From assembly GCF_016595465.1 (NCBI RefSeq), contig NZ_JAENIK010000012.1:248001-312000 (forward strand): DNA of 64,000 bases, read 5' to 3'. The notes under the pieces were generated by a model, which worked only from the letters and a program-made list of their open reading frames with translations, was not told where the DNA came from and made no database searches. The stretch comes from Luteolibacter yonseiensis (lineage in GTDB: Bacteria; Verrucomicrobiota; Verrucomicrobiia; Verrucomicrobiales; Akkermansiaceae). How positions within the stretch are numbered: position 1 is the first letter of the stretch; every line of letters starts with the position of its first letter. Below are positions 38,001-46,484 of this stretch, piece by piece. A program made the translations under genes and the position numbers.

Positions 38001-41000
38001 TATTGCGTCTCGTGGCGGACCCGGCATCGTTTGGTTGGAGCCAGGAAAATCCGCCACATATCAGGATCCTTCCATTCACCTCCATGGTCATGCTGGATAC
38101 GTAATAGTCCGCGTTCGGGTTGAATCCGGTGTCCAGCGTGCCGTCCGCATTCAATCGGGCGATGCGGTTGCGCGTGGTGGCGGTTGCCGCTCCATTCGGT
38201 TGGAGGGTGGCGAAATCACCGCCGAGCAATATTTTTCCATCCGGCTGCACCAGCATGCAGAGGATCCTCGAGTTGGCATTGGGATCAAACGTTGTGTCCA
38301 GACTGCCGTCCTCATTGACCCGAGCGATGTTGTTTCGGGATATGGCGGAGGCGGCTCCATTGGGCTGGATGGTGGTGAAGTAACCGCCCAGCAGCACCTT
38401 TCCATCAGGCTGCCGTACGACGCTGCAGACGGAGTCGTTCACATTCGGATCGAAACCGGCATCCAGCGTGCCGTCCGCATTCAACTGTGCGATGCGGTTG
38501 CGCACGGTGCCGGTGGCCGCTCCGTTCGGTTGCAGCGTGGTGAAGTCGCCGCCGATCAACAACCTGCCATCCGGCCGCAAGACCATGCAATGCACGGATT
38601 CGTTCGGATTGGGATCGAAGCCGGCATCCACGGAGCCATCGGCATTAAGCCTGGCCAGGCGATTGCGGGCGGTAGAGGCGGTCGCCCCCTCCGGTTTGAG
38701 CGAGGTGAACCAACCGCAGATGAGGATCTTGCCGTCCGGTTGCAAGGCCACACCGCGGACAACATTGTCGGCGGTGGGATTGAAGCTGGTATCCACCGTG
38801 CCATCCACGTTCAGCCGGGCGATGTGTCCGCGCGGTATGCCGGCCACGCTTTCAAAGTCGCCGGCGAGGATGATCTTTCCATCCGGTTGCGTCACGGTTG
38901 TTATAACGACGCCGCTGTCCGCCATCAACGGATCAAGGCTGCCCTGCACGGCACCGGTGCGGAAGACCGTCACGTTGTAGGTCTTGACCGTCCTGCCGTT
39001 TTGCGCGGTCACTCTGATGACGATTTCGTTCAGGCCGGCTTTGAGCGGCAGAGGATCACTGGGGCTGCCGGAAGATGCCGGAATGAAGTCTCCGCCATGG
39101 ATTTGGACGGCGATGCCGGCGTTGATCTCGGCTTTGACCGGTGTGACCGACAGGTTCTTGATTTCATAAGGAAGATTGGTGCTGTAGGTTGTGACCGCCG
39201 GATCGAAGGCCGGTGTCAGCACGCCGGCACTGAGACCCAGGGCGGAGAGATTCGCATTGGTGGCGGCGGTGGCAGTGCCCTGGAGGTTGATGATGAAAGG
39301 GCTTTTATCCGTGTCGTTGCTTACTAGATTCACCACCGCGCTGCGAACTCCCATGACGGTGGGGGAGAATGCGACGGTGAATGTGGTTGTCGCTCCCGGT
39401 GCCAGCGTGGCCTGCGGCATGCCGGGCGTGAAATCCCCGGGATTGGTTCCTGTCACGGACAACGCCAGTCCCGTGAGTGGTGCGAGTCCGGTATTCCTGA
39501 TGGTGAAAGTCTGCGCGACGCTGGTAATGCCGACGGCGGTGGATGGGAACTGAGGGGCGGTAGCGCCGCTCGCCCTCTCATCCGCATAAGCGGTACTGCC
39601 GCCGGTGAAAACGGCGATTTTCGGAAGGGCCGGAGGATTGTTGAAACTTGCCACGGAGGAGATGATCCCGCCCGTGCTGCCGTTCCCATCGCTCGTAACC
39701 CCGAGCGCGCGGATCATGCCGGCGGCTGGCAGCGCAAGGTCATAGAGACGCCAGCCTCCCGATGCTCCCAGAAATGCTCCCGCTCCGAGAAAGGTCCAGG
39801 TATCTCCACCGTCGGTGCTCAACTGGAAGCCGACCCTGACGAATTCCGGCGCGCTGCCGCCGGATGTCAGTAAAACCTGGTTACCCGTGGGCACGGTCAA
39901 AGTCCGCGTGGCCGGATCGTTTTGAAGTCTGGCAAAGCGGGCCTGGGGAACCGGAGCGCCGCTTCCGTTCGGCTGGAGTGTGGTGAAGCTTCCGCCTAAA
40001 AGAATTCCTCCATCCGCTTGCAAGGCGACACAGTTGACATGGTTGTCGGCTTTGGGATCGAACCCCATGTCCAGCGTGCCGTTCGGTTCGAGGCGGGCGA
40101 TGTAATTGCGTGGGATGGCCGTGGCCGAACCGACGGGCTTGAGCGTGGTGAAGTGGCCCGCGATCAGGATTCTCCCGTCCGCCTGCAACGCCATGCTGTA
40201 GACCCTGTTGTTGGCATTGGGATTGAAACCGGTGTCCACCGTTCCATTGGCATTCAGGCGTGCGATGCCTGAGCGGACATTATTGGCAATCACATTGAAT
40301 TCCCCTCCTACCAGAATTTTTCCATCCGCCTGAACCGCGATGCTGTTGACGGCAGCGCTCGCATTGGGATTGAAGGTGGCATCGATGGTACCATTGGCAT
40401 TCAACCGCGCGATGTTGCCGCGGCCGGCACCGGCCACGGAACTGAAGCTGCCCACGACGAGGATTTTTCCGTCCGCCTGTATCGCCAGACTGTAAGCGCC
40501 GCCATTGCCATATATCGGAGCATTGAATGCGGTGTCGAGAGTGCCGTCCGCGTTCAACCGTGCGATCCGGTTGCGGTCACTTACGGATGTGGCTCCGTTT
40601 GGCTGGAGCGAGGTGAACCGTCCGACGATCACGATCTTGCCGTCCGTTTGCTCGGCCATGCTCAGGACCTCGGCATTCGCATTGGGGTTGAAACCGGTAT
40701 CCAGCGTGCCGTCGGGATTGAGACGGGCAATGCGGTTCCGGGTGACGCTTGGGACACCGGCATCCGGCTGCAGACTGGTGAAGAAGCCTCCAATGATGAT
40801 CTTTCCGTCCGCCTGGACCACGATGCTTTCTACGGTGCTGTTCGCATTCGGATTGAAGCCGTTGTCCAACGTTCCGTCAGGATTGATCCTGGCGATGCGG
40901 TTTCTAGTCACCCCCTGCGCGGAGGTGAATGAACCACCGACAAGTATCTTTCCATCCGGCTGCAGCACCGTGGTCAATATCGTGCCGTTGATGCTCACAT

Positions 41001-41106
41001 CGGGGTGGTCGAGATCTCCTGCCGCAGCGTGGAGATTTTGGAAGGAAATGCTTAACAAAAAGGTGATGAGCAGGCTGAGCGTTGTCAGCAGTCGGTGAGT
41101 TGTCAT
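35044..41106 (-). CDS. Delta-60 repeat giant protein with three propeller-like blocks
   Basis: 2020 residues from the ATG at 41104-41106, which opens a signal peptide (MTTHRLLTTLSLLITFLLSI); a start at 41232 would add 42 polar residues. Three blocks each contain seven delta-60 repeats (core 'xxQxDGKIxxGGxF ... RNxIARLNxDGTLDxxFxPNA'). After each block comes a beta module ('FARxxNDPAT ... STDGGxxxTxLG'). The first two are followed by an ASPM/Hydin-like Ig (FTIRNTGLAPLTGLAL) and a cadherin-like sandwich (ANLSALGLSAGVLTPAFD; VSLHPSVGMLDPVF). The C-terminus has NADSDHDGLANLIEYAFGLD and ends MRLTVTAP. No enzyme motif; probably a surface binding or structural protein. It sits within the MoxR operon but probably has its own signals. 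Confidence 0.9.
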   Translation of the reverse strand: MTTHRLLTTLSLLITFLLSISFQNLHAAAGDLDHPDVSINGTILTTVLQPDGKILVGGSFTSAQGVTRNRIARINPDGTLDNGFNPNANSTVESIVVQADGKIIIGGFFTSLQPDAGVPSVTRNRIARLNPDGTLDTGFNPNANAEVLSMAEQTDGKIVIVGRFTSLQPNGATSVSDRNRIARLNADGTLDTAFNAPIYGNGGAYSLAIQADGKILVVGSFSSVAGAGRGNIARLNANGTIDATFNPNASAAVNSIAVQADGKILVGGEFNVIANNVRSGIARLNANGTVDTGFNPNANNRVYSMALQADGRILIAGHFTTLKPVGSATAIPRNYIARLEPNGTLDMGFDPKADNHVNCVALQADGGILLGGSFTTLQPNGSGAPVPQARFARLQNDPATRTLTVPTGNQVLLTSGGSAPEFVRVGFQLSTDGGDTWTFLGAGAFLGASGGWRLYDLALPAAGMIRALGVTSDGNGSTGGIISSVASFNNPPALPKIAVFTGGSTAYADERASGATAPQFPSTAVGITSVAQTFTIRNTGLAPLTGLALSVTGTNPGDFTPGMPQATLAPGATTTFTVAFSPTVMGVRSAVVNLVSNDTDKSPFIINLQGTATAATNANLSALGLSAGVLTPAFDPAVTTYSTNLPYEIKNLSVTPVKAEINAGIAVQIHGGDFIPASSGSPSDPLPLKAGLNEIVIRVTAQNGRTVKTYNVTVFRTGAVQGSLDPLMADSGVVITTVTQPDGKIILAGDFESVAGIPRGHIARLNVDGTVDTSFNPTADNVVRGVALQPDGKILICGWFTSLKPEGATASTARNRLARLNADGSVDAGFDPNPNESVHCMVLRPDGRLLIGGDFTTLQPNGAATGTVRNRIAQLNADGTLDAGFDPNVNDSVCSVVRQPDGKVLLGGYFTTIQPNGAASAISRNNIARVNEDGSLDTTFDPNANSRILCMLVQPDGKILLGGDFATLQPNGAATATTRNRIARLNADGTLDTGFNPNADYYVSSMTMEVNGRILICGGFSWLQPNDAGSATRRNKIARLNPDGTLDIDFDPNPDSDVLNVAQQADGKVLLGGGFSALYPNGSVEGFPRRGFARIINDPATQQLTVPDATRIRWMRGGSSPEVEQVTFEISTDNGTSYTLLGAGTRINGGWQLTDLSLPGGLIRARGRTSCGWRNGSAGMMQTIITYGVSPEPEISVSGNSVAITNGSVVPSTADNTDFGTVTVSGIGSTRSLSFMISNTGAAGLAVGNVTISGADAADFTVLHQPAPTVAGGDSTSFTILFDPSATGPREAVVSFTNGDGDEGSFQFNIHGTGFISNDADLVSLHPSVGMLDPVFSADTLSYSTSVAFGQTSIAVTPVQKETNASIRVRVNGESYVTVASGISSDDLNLIVGSNTIEVRVTAQDGVTVKTYTVTVTRRPMGPGDLDSLVANPGGSLYDFGTTSIYATAIQPDGRIIIAGNFTSVQSVPRNGIARLHADGSLDRGFDPGADGYVFCLAVQADGKIILGGRFTTLRPNGAANPTNRGYIARLNADGTLDQDFHAAANADVRSLAIQADEKIIMGGYFTTVHSSGSTGGVRNRIARLNPDGTVDPVFNPTANAYVSSVVVQSDGKVLLGGYFTTLQPNGSAVATTRNRIARVNADGTLDQNFDPGVNSVVNSVLVQPDGKILLGGDFGTFLPPAMAPAVRRNGMARLHSDGTLDMDFDPNFHGRVYCMALQADHGILVGGGFIMLTPNGADISTNRSFIARLQADGNVDPGFNPGADGNVFCVAQQTDGQVLFGGGFNKFQPNAVQFPVSRVRIARIINSPATQTLEVPDATQVTWTRGGSSPEVSHVTLELSTDGGKNYTPLGKATRVGTTADWRLTGLNLPTGGLLRARGRMEGFGTSLVETVTAFGNASTPLAAWRQSQFGSPANTGNGADNADSDHDGLANLIEYAFGLDPKAPDAHQLPQPLLVGGDLTATFTPPAGTGGITYGAQWSENLTDWHPAADMNTTPQRTFSVPMADRKKLYMRLTVTAP
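35720..36840 (-). repeat. Delta-60 block 3: seven in-frame repeats
   Basis: Seven units of about 50 residues, recognised by cores such as AIQPDGRIIIAGNF, AVQADGKIILGGRF, VVQSDGKVLLGGYF and AQQTDGQVLFGGGF. The units are visible as recurrent 'ttccgtcggattg' and 'cgtgcgatgcggttgcg' type DNA. This is protein-level repetition inside the 35044-41106 gene, not a mobile or CRISPR repeat. Boundaries are approximate. Confidence 0.85.
37840..38940 (-). repeat. Delta-60 block 2: seven in-frame repeats
   Basis: Seven units with cores VTQPDGKIILAGDF, ALQPDGKILICGWF, VLRPDGRLLIGGDF, VRQPDGKVLLGGYF, LVQPDGKILLGGDF, TMEVNGRILICGGF and AQQADGKVLLGGGF. Boundaries are approximate. Confidence 0.85.
39930..41000 (-). 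repeat. Delta-60 block 1: seven in-frame repeats
   Basis: Seven units with cores VLQPDGKILVGGSF, VVQADGKIIIGGFF, AEQTDGKIVIVGRF, AIQADGKILVVGSF, AVQADGKILVGGEF, ALQADGRILIAGHF and ALQADGGILLGGSF. Boundaries are approximate. Confidence 0.85.
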
Positions 41107-41172
41107 ATCAGGGGTATGAAAGGGATGTTGTATGGCGGGAGGTCGTCGATGCCGTTTGGCTCTGTCCATGGA

Positions 41173-41191
41173 GGCACGAACGGTTCGTGCC
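41173..41191 (-). promoter_or_regulatory. Hairpin/palindrome upstream of the delta-60 gene
   Basis: GGCACGAA (41173-41180) and TTCGTGCC (41184-41191) form a perfect 8-bp inverted repeat with a 3-nt centre. It lies between the DUF58 stop and the delta-60 start. No T-run follows on the minus strand. A second short repeat, TGGAAT/ATTCCA (41199-41204/41216-41221), is next to it. It may be an operator or a processing/attenuation site that makes the delta-60 gene a separate unit. Confidence 0.4.
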
Positions 41192-41233
41192 ATGAAATTG
41201 GAATCTGCCTGGATTATTCCATGATCTAACACC

Positions 41234-42115
41234 TCATCTGGCGGCCTCCAGCGCTCCGGCGGGCACGGCCTCGCGGAAGAGCGCGGTGGCGAGGTCTTCC
41301 TCCACCGGGATGCGGGCGAAGGCGGTCTGGTGGTGGCGGGCCTGCTGTTTCCATGCTGCGAAATGGTTCACATAGGCTTCCTGATAACGGCGCAGGGTGG
41401 CGGGTTCGATGCGGTGCGGGTGATGGGACTTTCTCTCGGTGTCGATGAATTCGTAGTTTCCGGACCAGACCGGGCGTGCTTCGGATTCGAGGAAGGGGGA
41501 AAAGATGACGACGGATCCATGACGTTGCCCGAGGTGGCGGAGCAACGGATCCGGATCGGCGGGGAAAAGCAGGTCGGACAGGAATACGCGGATCGCATTC
41601 GCACGCAGCGGCAGCCTTGAGAGATCGGGCGCGGCGGCGGGGGCGCCGGCGGGGAGGGCTCGTGCCGTTTCCAGCCATTGGTGGGAGCGCAGGGTGGATG
41701 GATCGAGCGTCCGGGTGATGTCGCCCCGGACGGCGTGAAGCGCGAGGGATGCCCCCGCCGCCTGGGAGCTTTCCGCGACCAGATAAAAAATCTCGGCGAC
41801 GCGGCGCGCCTTCGTTTCATCGAAGAACATGGACTCGGAAGCATCAAGGATGAGATCCACCACGGGTCTCACCTCCTCACGGAAGAGTTTCATGGTGTAG
41901 CTGCCGGTGCGCGCGTATGCCTGCCAGTTGATGTGCCGCGGATCGTCGCCGGGCGAATAGGCCCGGTGGTCCTGGAAGTCCATCGACGATCCCGTGCCAC
42001 CGCCCGTGAATTCACCCGACTGGCATTTCCACACCCGCGAGCGCAATGGCAGGCGCAGGCGTCCGGCGGCGGCGAGCGCGGTGGAATGACAGGACTGGAG
42101 GGTTGTCAGATTCAT
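41234..42115 (-). CDS. DUF58 domain protein
   Basis: 293 residues without membrane helices, a short cytoplasmic type. The DUF58 core is clear: GEFTGGGTGSSMDFQDHRAY, then SPGDDPRHINWQAYARTG and MKLFREEVRPVVDLILDASE, the last being the VWA-like first strand (DASESM). RVFLSDLLFPADPDPLLRHL continues the VWA fold. DUF58 proteins work with MoxR AAA+ ATPases and Bat-type VWA proteins. The start overlaps the ABC permease stop by 4 bp (ATGA), so coupling is likely. In comparable operons BatA follows directly; here the delta-60 gene intervenes. Confidence 0.93.
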   Translation of the reverse strand: MNLTTLQSCHSTALAAAGRLRLPLRSRVWKCQSGEFTGGGTGSSMDFQDHRAYSPGDDPRHINWQAYARTGSYTMKLFREEVRPVVDLILDASESMFFDETKARRVAEIFYLVAESSQAAGASLALHAVRGDITRTLDPSTLRSHQWLETARALPAGAPAAAPDLSRLPLRANAIRVFLSDLLFPADPDPLLRHLGQRHGSVVIFSPFLESEARPVWSGNYEFIDTERKSHHPHRIEPATLRRYQEAYVNHFAAWKQQARHHQTAFARIPVEEDLATALFREAVPAGALEAAR

Positions 42116-43572
42116 GGCGAGGGAGGCGGTGTCCGTTGCTTCGCGATCTCCTCCCTGGCATCCCGGAAAACGTCCCGGTAGCGGCGGAAGGCGACGACTC
42201 CCGTGACCAGCAGGAGGGCGAGAAGCACGGCATCAACAATGACAACGGCGTCCAGCAACTGGCTTTTCGCGAACTGGCTTTCGGCAAGCATGGGCATGAA
42301 AACCAGCGGATTCCAGATGAAGTACCATAGATACTTTTCGCTGTGGTTGGTGTTGGTGATGATCATCAGTCCGATCGACATGATGCCCGACAGGAGCAGG
42401 AAGATGATGAAGTTGTTGAAACGTTTGGTTTCCTGTCTGCTGAAGTTCGAGGCGAGCAGGGCAGGAAGCAAAATAGCGCCCAGGATGGAGAGGGAGACGA
42501 TGTGGGCCTCGATAGGGTAGAATGATCCGGGATTCGCCCTCGTGGCGACAACCATCCCGCACACGCTGATCGCGAGAAGCAGCGCCGTGTAGAAAATTCC
42601 GGTGGGCCATCCCGGCAGCAGGAATATGCTGGCAATCTGTCCGGGCAGTCCCCGTCTGAGAAACGGAGCGCATACGGGTGGGAGCAGCGTGGATTTTTCC
42701 GTCAGTGCGGTGACGACGGCGGGAGCGAGGATGATTCCGAAGATGACGGGCATGGCCATCGGACTGACGTCATCATGGCTGCCGACAGCCACGGCGGCAA
42801 GCGCCAGTACGAGAGCGACGAGACGCCGCACCGTTGAATGGTTTTCGGCGATGGGTGCGATGACCGAGGTGCCGTATGAAAGCGCGCACCAGCTGATGTA
42901 GGAGATGAACACGATATATCCCAGGATGGCGGCCCGGCTCGGCCAGTCGGACAGCGTGCAGAAGTTCACGAACTCGCTGAAGCCGCCGCCCCTGAAGAAC
43001 AGGCCCGTGACGGCCTGGATCATGAAAATGAATCCGATGACCGGCAGCACGCGGAGCAACTTGGCCGAGTTCCCCGACAGTCCGACCGTCACCGCGCTGA
43101 GGGCCATGGATGTCAGGAAAATCAGCAGGAGAAAGACCATCTCACCCAACAACACCATGCCCCCGTAGAAATAACGCAGGATCAGGTAGGGGATGATGGT
43201 GATCAGGATCAAAGCGGACTGGCTGACGAGGGCGATCCATTTTCCCAAGACGATGCGTGACGCGCTCAGGCGGGTGAGCACCATCATTTCGATCGTGTTG
43301 CCGGAAATTTCGCCGGAGAGGGCGGTGTTTCCCCGCATGGGTTGGATGAAAAGGGTCGCGAAGACGAACATCGTGAAGATCACGCCGGAGACGATGGACC
43401 CGGCGTCCTCCGAGCCGGCGAGGGATCCGGCGATGAGCAGGATGAAGGCGAGCAACAGTTGGAAGGTGAGAAACAGCATCGTGAAGCTGCGGGCGCGCAT
43501 TCCCTGGCGCAGCTCCTTCACCAGCATGGGCGACAGCCGGTCGGAAAAATCAGTCAGGTGGGAGACGGGCAT
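42112..43572 (-). CDS. ABC transporter permease (ABC-2 type)
   Basis: 486 residues from the ATG at 43570-43572; the open frame extends 127 codons upstream but that part is arginine/serine/proline-rich antisense-like sequence overlapping the ATPase gene and is rejected. The protein begins MPVSHLTDFSDRLSPMLVKE, then LRQGMRARSFTMLFLTFQLL, typical of ABC-2 permeases of the gliding/GldF or NatB kind, with about 12 hydrophobic helices and no large soluble domain. It pairs with the ATPase encoded just upstream. Substrate unknown; in PVC bacteria this pair regularly sits beside MoxR and DUF58. Confidence 0.9.
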   Translation of the reverse strand: MPVSHLTDFSDRLSPMLVKELRQGMRARSFTMLFLTFQLLLAFILLIAGSLAGSEDAGSIVSGVIFTMFVFATLFIQPMRGNTALSGEISGNTIEMMVLTRLSASRIVLGKWIALVSQSALILITIIPYLILRYFYGGMVLLGEMVFLLLIFLTSMALSAVTVGLSGNSAKLLRVLPVIGFIFMIQAVTGLFFRGGGFSEFVNFCTLSDWPSRAAILGYIVFISYISWCALSYGTSVIAPIAENHSTVRRLVALVLALAAVAVGSHDDVSPMAMPVIFGIILAPAVVTALTEKSTLLPPVCAPFLRRGLPGQIASIFLLPGWPTGIFYTALLLAISVCGMVVATRANPGSFYPIEAHIVSLSILGAILLPALLASNFSRQETKRFNNFIIFLLLSGIMSIGLMIITNTNHSEKYLWYFIWNPLVFMPMLAESQFAKSQLLDAVVIVDAVLLALLLVTGVVAFRRYRDVFRDAREEIAKQRTPPPSP

Positions 43573-43648
43573 GGAAGGAAGTCGGGTGTTGGAAGTTGGA
43601 AATTGGGGAAATTGTTCGATGAGGTTCGGAGCTCGTTGCGATGGAAAC

Positions 43649-44650
43649 TCACGCCTTGTCTTCCCTGCCTTCGACCACCGGCAGCGGTGGCGGGGCGACC
43701 GCCGGTTGGCCCGCGTCGAGGCGGCCCAGGATATCGATGAAGGCGTCCTCGAGGTTCCGTTGTTCACGGTGGAACTCGGTGATCCGAAGGCCGTCCTTGA
43801 CCATGCGGGCAAGCACGTCGGCAGCCTTCGCGGGATCTTCGGTATCGATGCGGATGCGTCCTCCCAGTTTGCGGGCTTCGAGGAATTCCACATTCTGCTG
43901 GAGCACGCACCAGTCGGAAATGGCGTCCGGCCTGCCATCCACCTGTACGTCATAGAGCACTCCGCCCATGACGTCCGATCCCTGGCGCAGCGTTTCAGCG
44001 TCTCCGTGGTGGACGATGCGGCCGTTGTTGATGAACAGCAGGGAATCGCACATCTCGCCCAGTTCCGAAAGGATGTGGGAGGAGATGAAGATTGTCTTCC
44101 CCTCCTTGGCCAGGACGCGGATGAGATGCTTCAGCTCGATGCGGGCCTTCGGATCCAGTCCGGCCGCGGGCTCGTCCATGATGAGCACCTGAGGGTCGTG
44201 CAGCAGGGCGCGGCCCAGGCCGAGACGCTGGGTCATGCCTTTCGACAGCTTGTTGGAGAAGCGGTCCGCGAGAGGAACGAGGTCGGTGAAATCCATCACC
44301 TCCTGGATGCGTTGGCGGCGTTCCTTTCCCTTGTAGCCGAGGGCGCGGGCGTAGAAGTCCAGATACTCGAGCACGGTCATGTGTTCGTAGTTCCCGAAGT
44401 GGTCCGGCATCCAGCCGATGAGTCTCCTCACTTCCGACGGATGGTGGACCACATTGATGCCGCATACCTCGGCGGTTCCGAGGGTGGGATAGTCCAGGGT
44501 CGCGAGGATGCGCATGGTCGTGGTTTTTCCGGCGCCATTGGCTCCGACGAAGCCACATACCGAGCCGTGTGGAATCTCGAACGTGACGCCGTTGACGGCC
44601 TGGAGATTGCCGAAGTAGCGATAGAGATTGTTGATCTTGAGAGCGGACAT
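43649..44650 (-). CDS. ABC transporter ATP-binding protein
   Basis: 333 residues. Walker A GFVGANGAGKTTTMRIL (~33-49), Q-loop region IGWMPDHFGNYEHMTV, signature NKLSKGMTQRLGLGRALLHD (the LSKGM variant common in ABC-2 exporters), Walker B VLIMDEPAAGLDPKAR, and switch His in FISSHILSELGEMCD. The C-terminal ~90 residues are an accessory domain usual for this subfamily. It energises the permease encoded 76 bp downstream. Closest in style to GldA/CcmA-type ATPases. Confidence 0.95.
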   Translation of the reverse strand: MSALKINNLYRYFGNLQAVNGVTFEIPHGSVCGFVGANGAGKTTTMRILATLDYPTLGTAEVCGINVVHHPSEVRRLIGWMPDHFGNYEHMTVLEYLDFYARALGYKGKERRQRIQEVMDFTDLVPLADRFSNKLSKGMTQRLGLGRALLHDPQVLIMDEPAAGLDPKARIELKHLIRVLAKEGKTIFISSHILSELGEMCDSLLFINNGRIVHHGDAETLRQGSDVMGGVLYDVQVDGRPDAISDWCVLQQNVEFLEARKLGGRIRIDTEDPAKAADVLARMVKDGLRITEFHREQRNLEDAFIDILGRLDAGQPAVAPPPLPVVEGREDKA

Positions 44651-44695
44651 TGAGAGAGGTTTCTGGTTTTCCGTGTTCGTATTCCGGTACGGATG

Positions 44696-46420
44696 TCAGG
44701 GGACGACAACCGGTCCCGTGATGACGGAACGGGTTTCGGTCCAGCGGATGCCCGGATTCGTGGCGATGCCCGGGGCCTGCGAGGTGATGGCTACGAAATG
44801 GCCGGGACGGTTTTTCGCAAGTTCGAGGAACTGGTTGTTCCGGTGGGAGAACGCGTTCGCCTCTTTGGTAAGAGCCGGAAGGACCATGGTTTCGTCCACG
44901 GGCGTCATGGTGAACCGCTTGCCGGTGGTGATGTTTTCCGCCCGGTGCCATTGTTTGCCGGCATCCATGAAATAGAGGGTCTCGAGGGGGAAATCGAACG
45001 TTGAGAGGTAGCTGCCGGGGCTGCCGGCCGTTTCGATGCGGCCGCGGGTGGATACGACAGCGGACAGGGTGTGTCCGTGCTCGGAGCGGCTTTGGAACCA
45101 ATCGCCGGACGCGAGAATCTTTCCGTCGGCAGGCTGGAGATTGAGGTTTCCCTTCGCTCCCGGGCCATCCGTGAAGCGGGCCCAGCGGCTGCCGGCGATC
45201 GCGACCGGCTGGATCGCCACAGGGGTTTCCAGTGTGAAACGGGAACCCGTCATCACACCCGTCCGGCAGAACTGCTCCTGATGGACATAGGCGGCGTTCA
45301 GGTCTCCGTCCGGACGCACTTCCATCAGCACCCGGCGCATGCCACGGCCGCCGAAACCGTCTTGGGCGATGATGAGGATGATGAGGACCAGGCTGGCTCC
45401 CAATGAAATGAGAGGGGTGGTGATGAAGAGCCTGTGACGTTGGCCCGACTTGGCGAAGACAAACAGGTTCACCGGGCCGACGAGGATGCCGAAGATCACC
45501 AACACAACGATGAAGAGTCCGTAGCGGAAAGCCTGCGAACCGAAATGAATCTGCAGCGGCCATGAACCGCGGAAATCGTTGCGCAGCGAGGTCTGCCGCG
45601 GCTTCACGAGGTTGTCTGTGACATGCTCGATGACCTCGGTCTCGTCGAGCTTCGGAAATCCGGAGGAGACGGTTTCCAGCAGGAGGGAACCGTAGCCTGT
45701 TTCAGCAGGTAGTCCGAGCGATGCCCGTACGACAGGTGAATTTGAATAGACGATGAGCTGTCCCCCCAGACGGACCCATGCGAGAATGGCGTTTTTGGCG
45801 CCCGGCGGAACCTTCGTCCAATCCCCATCGGTCATGATGACGCTGTCGTAGCCCGAAAAGGCGAGCCAGTCATCGGGCAGTTGCTTGGGATCGAACTTCG
45901 ATGAGAACTCGCTGCTCCCGCGATGCGACGAGCCGATCTTTTTCAGGATCTCCGCATCAAGCGCGGATGCGTTCGGAGTGAAAAGCGCCTCGCTCAGCAG
46001 GACGGCGGGCTGGTCGGGGCCGAGTTCCGCATAAATCGAGTTTTCGGCATCGCCCAGAGAGCCGCTCATCCGCACCTCGATCTGATTGTTGGCGTAATAG
46101 CCATTCGGTGGGCTCAACGGTACCACAATGTCGCGGACGACGGTTTTCCCGGCCCCCGCGCTGAAGTCGAACGAGGACTTCGTCTGCAGCCGGTCATCAT
46201 AGTTCTGGCTGCTGGTGAAATCCAGCCGGATCGAACGGTCCGATTTCAGATTGTTGGCAATCTTCACCCGCACGGGGAAATAACCGCCTGGAGAGGGCTT
46301 GGTGAAGAGGGCCAGCACTTCGACATGGGTGTCCGTGCCGGTGTCGAACACCTCGCGGATCATCGTGTCTTGTGCGGAAGCTTGGAATGCGAGAGCGAGG
46401 AACAGGAGAAATCTGAGCAT
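44696..46420 (-). CDS. Membrane protein of the MoxR/ABC operon
   Basis: 574 residues from the ATG at 46418-46420, which gives a signal peptide (MLRFLLFLALAFQASAQ); the longer frame to 46561 overlaps MoxR and is Arg/Pro-rich. The N-terminal ~300 residues look beta-rich then GATase-like (DSVIMTDGDWTKVPPGAKNA, AWVRLGGQLIVYSNSPVVRA). Two helices follow near 325-390: YGLFIVVLVIFGILVGPVNL then FVFAKSGQRHRLFITTPLIS. A 'VGPVN/DxxVxxxxxR' stretch like this recurs in membrane proteins of such operons. The C-terminal ~190 residues are beta-rich, probably periplasmic. No enzyme motif is recognised. Confidence 0.8.
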   Translation of the reverse strand: MLRFLLFLALAFQASAQDTMIREVFDTGTDTHVEVLALFTKPSPGGYFPVRVKIANNLKSDRSIRLDFTSSQNYDDRLQTKSSFDFSAGAGKTVVRDIVVPLSPPNGYYANNQIEVRMSGSLGDAENSIYAELGPDQPAVLLSEALFTPNASALDAEILKKIGSSHRGSSEFSSKFDPKQLPDDWLAFSGYDSVIMTDGDWTKVPPGAKNAILAWVRLGGQLIVYSNSPVVRASLGLPAETGYGSLLLETVSSGFPKLDETEVIEHVTDNLVKPRQTSLRNDFRGSWPLQIHFGSQAFRYGLFIVVLVIFGILVGPVNLFVFAKSGQRHRLFITTPLISLGASLVLIILIIAQDGFGGRGMRRVLMEVRPDGDLNAAYVHQEQFCRTGVMTGSRFTLETPVAIQPVAIAGSRWARFTDGPGAKGNLNLQPADGKILASGDWFQSRSEHGHTLSAVVSTRGRIETAGSPGSYLSTFDFPLETLYFMDAGKQWHRAENITTGKRFTMTPVDETMVLPALTKEANAFSHRNNQFLELAKNRPGHFVAITSQAPGIATNPGIRWTETRSVITGPVVVP

Positions 46421-46484
46421 GATCGTCTGGATGGGTGGCGATGGAGCAGGGTGGGGGAGGTGCGGCCTTTTCGTGAAAAAAGAC

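Noticed and set aside
35720..41000. Repeated DNA that might be read as CRISPR or satellite DNA
   Set aside because: Repeat period (~150 bp) and in-frame conserved cores show it codes delta-60 protein repeats; no spacers or short identical repeats.
42112..43953. Extended 613-aa version of the ABC permease
   Set aside because: The extra N-terminal 127 residues overlap the ATPase gene and have shadow-like composition; the ATG at 43572 begins a normal permease.
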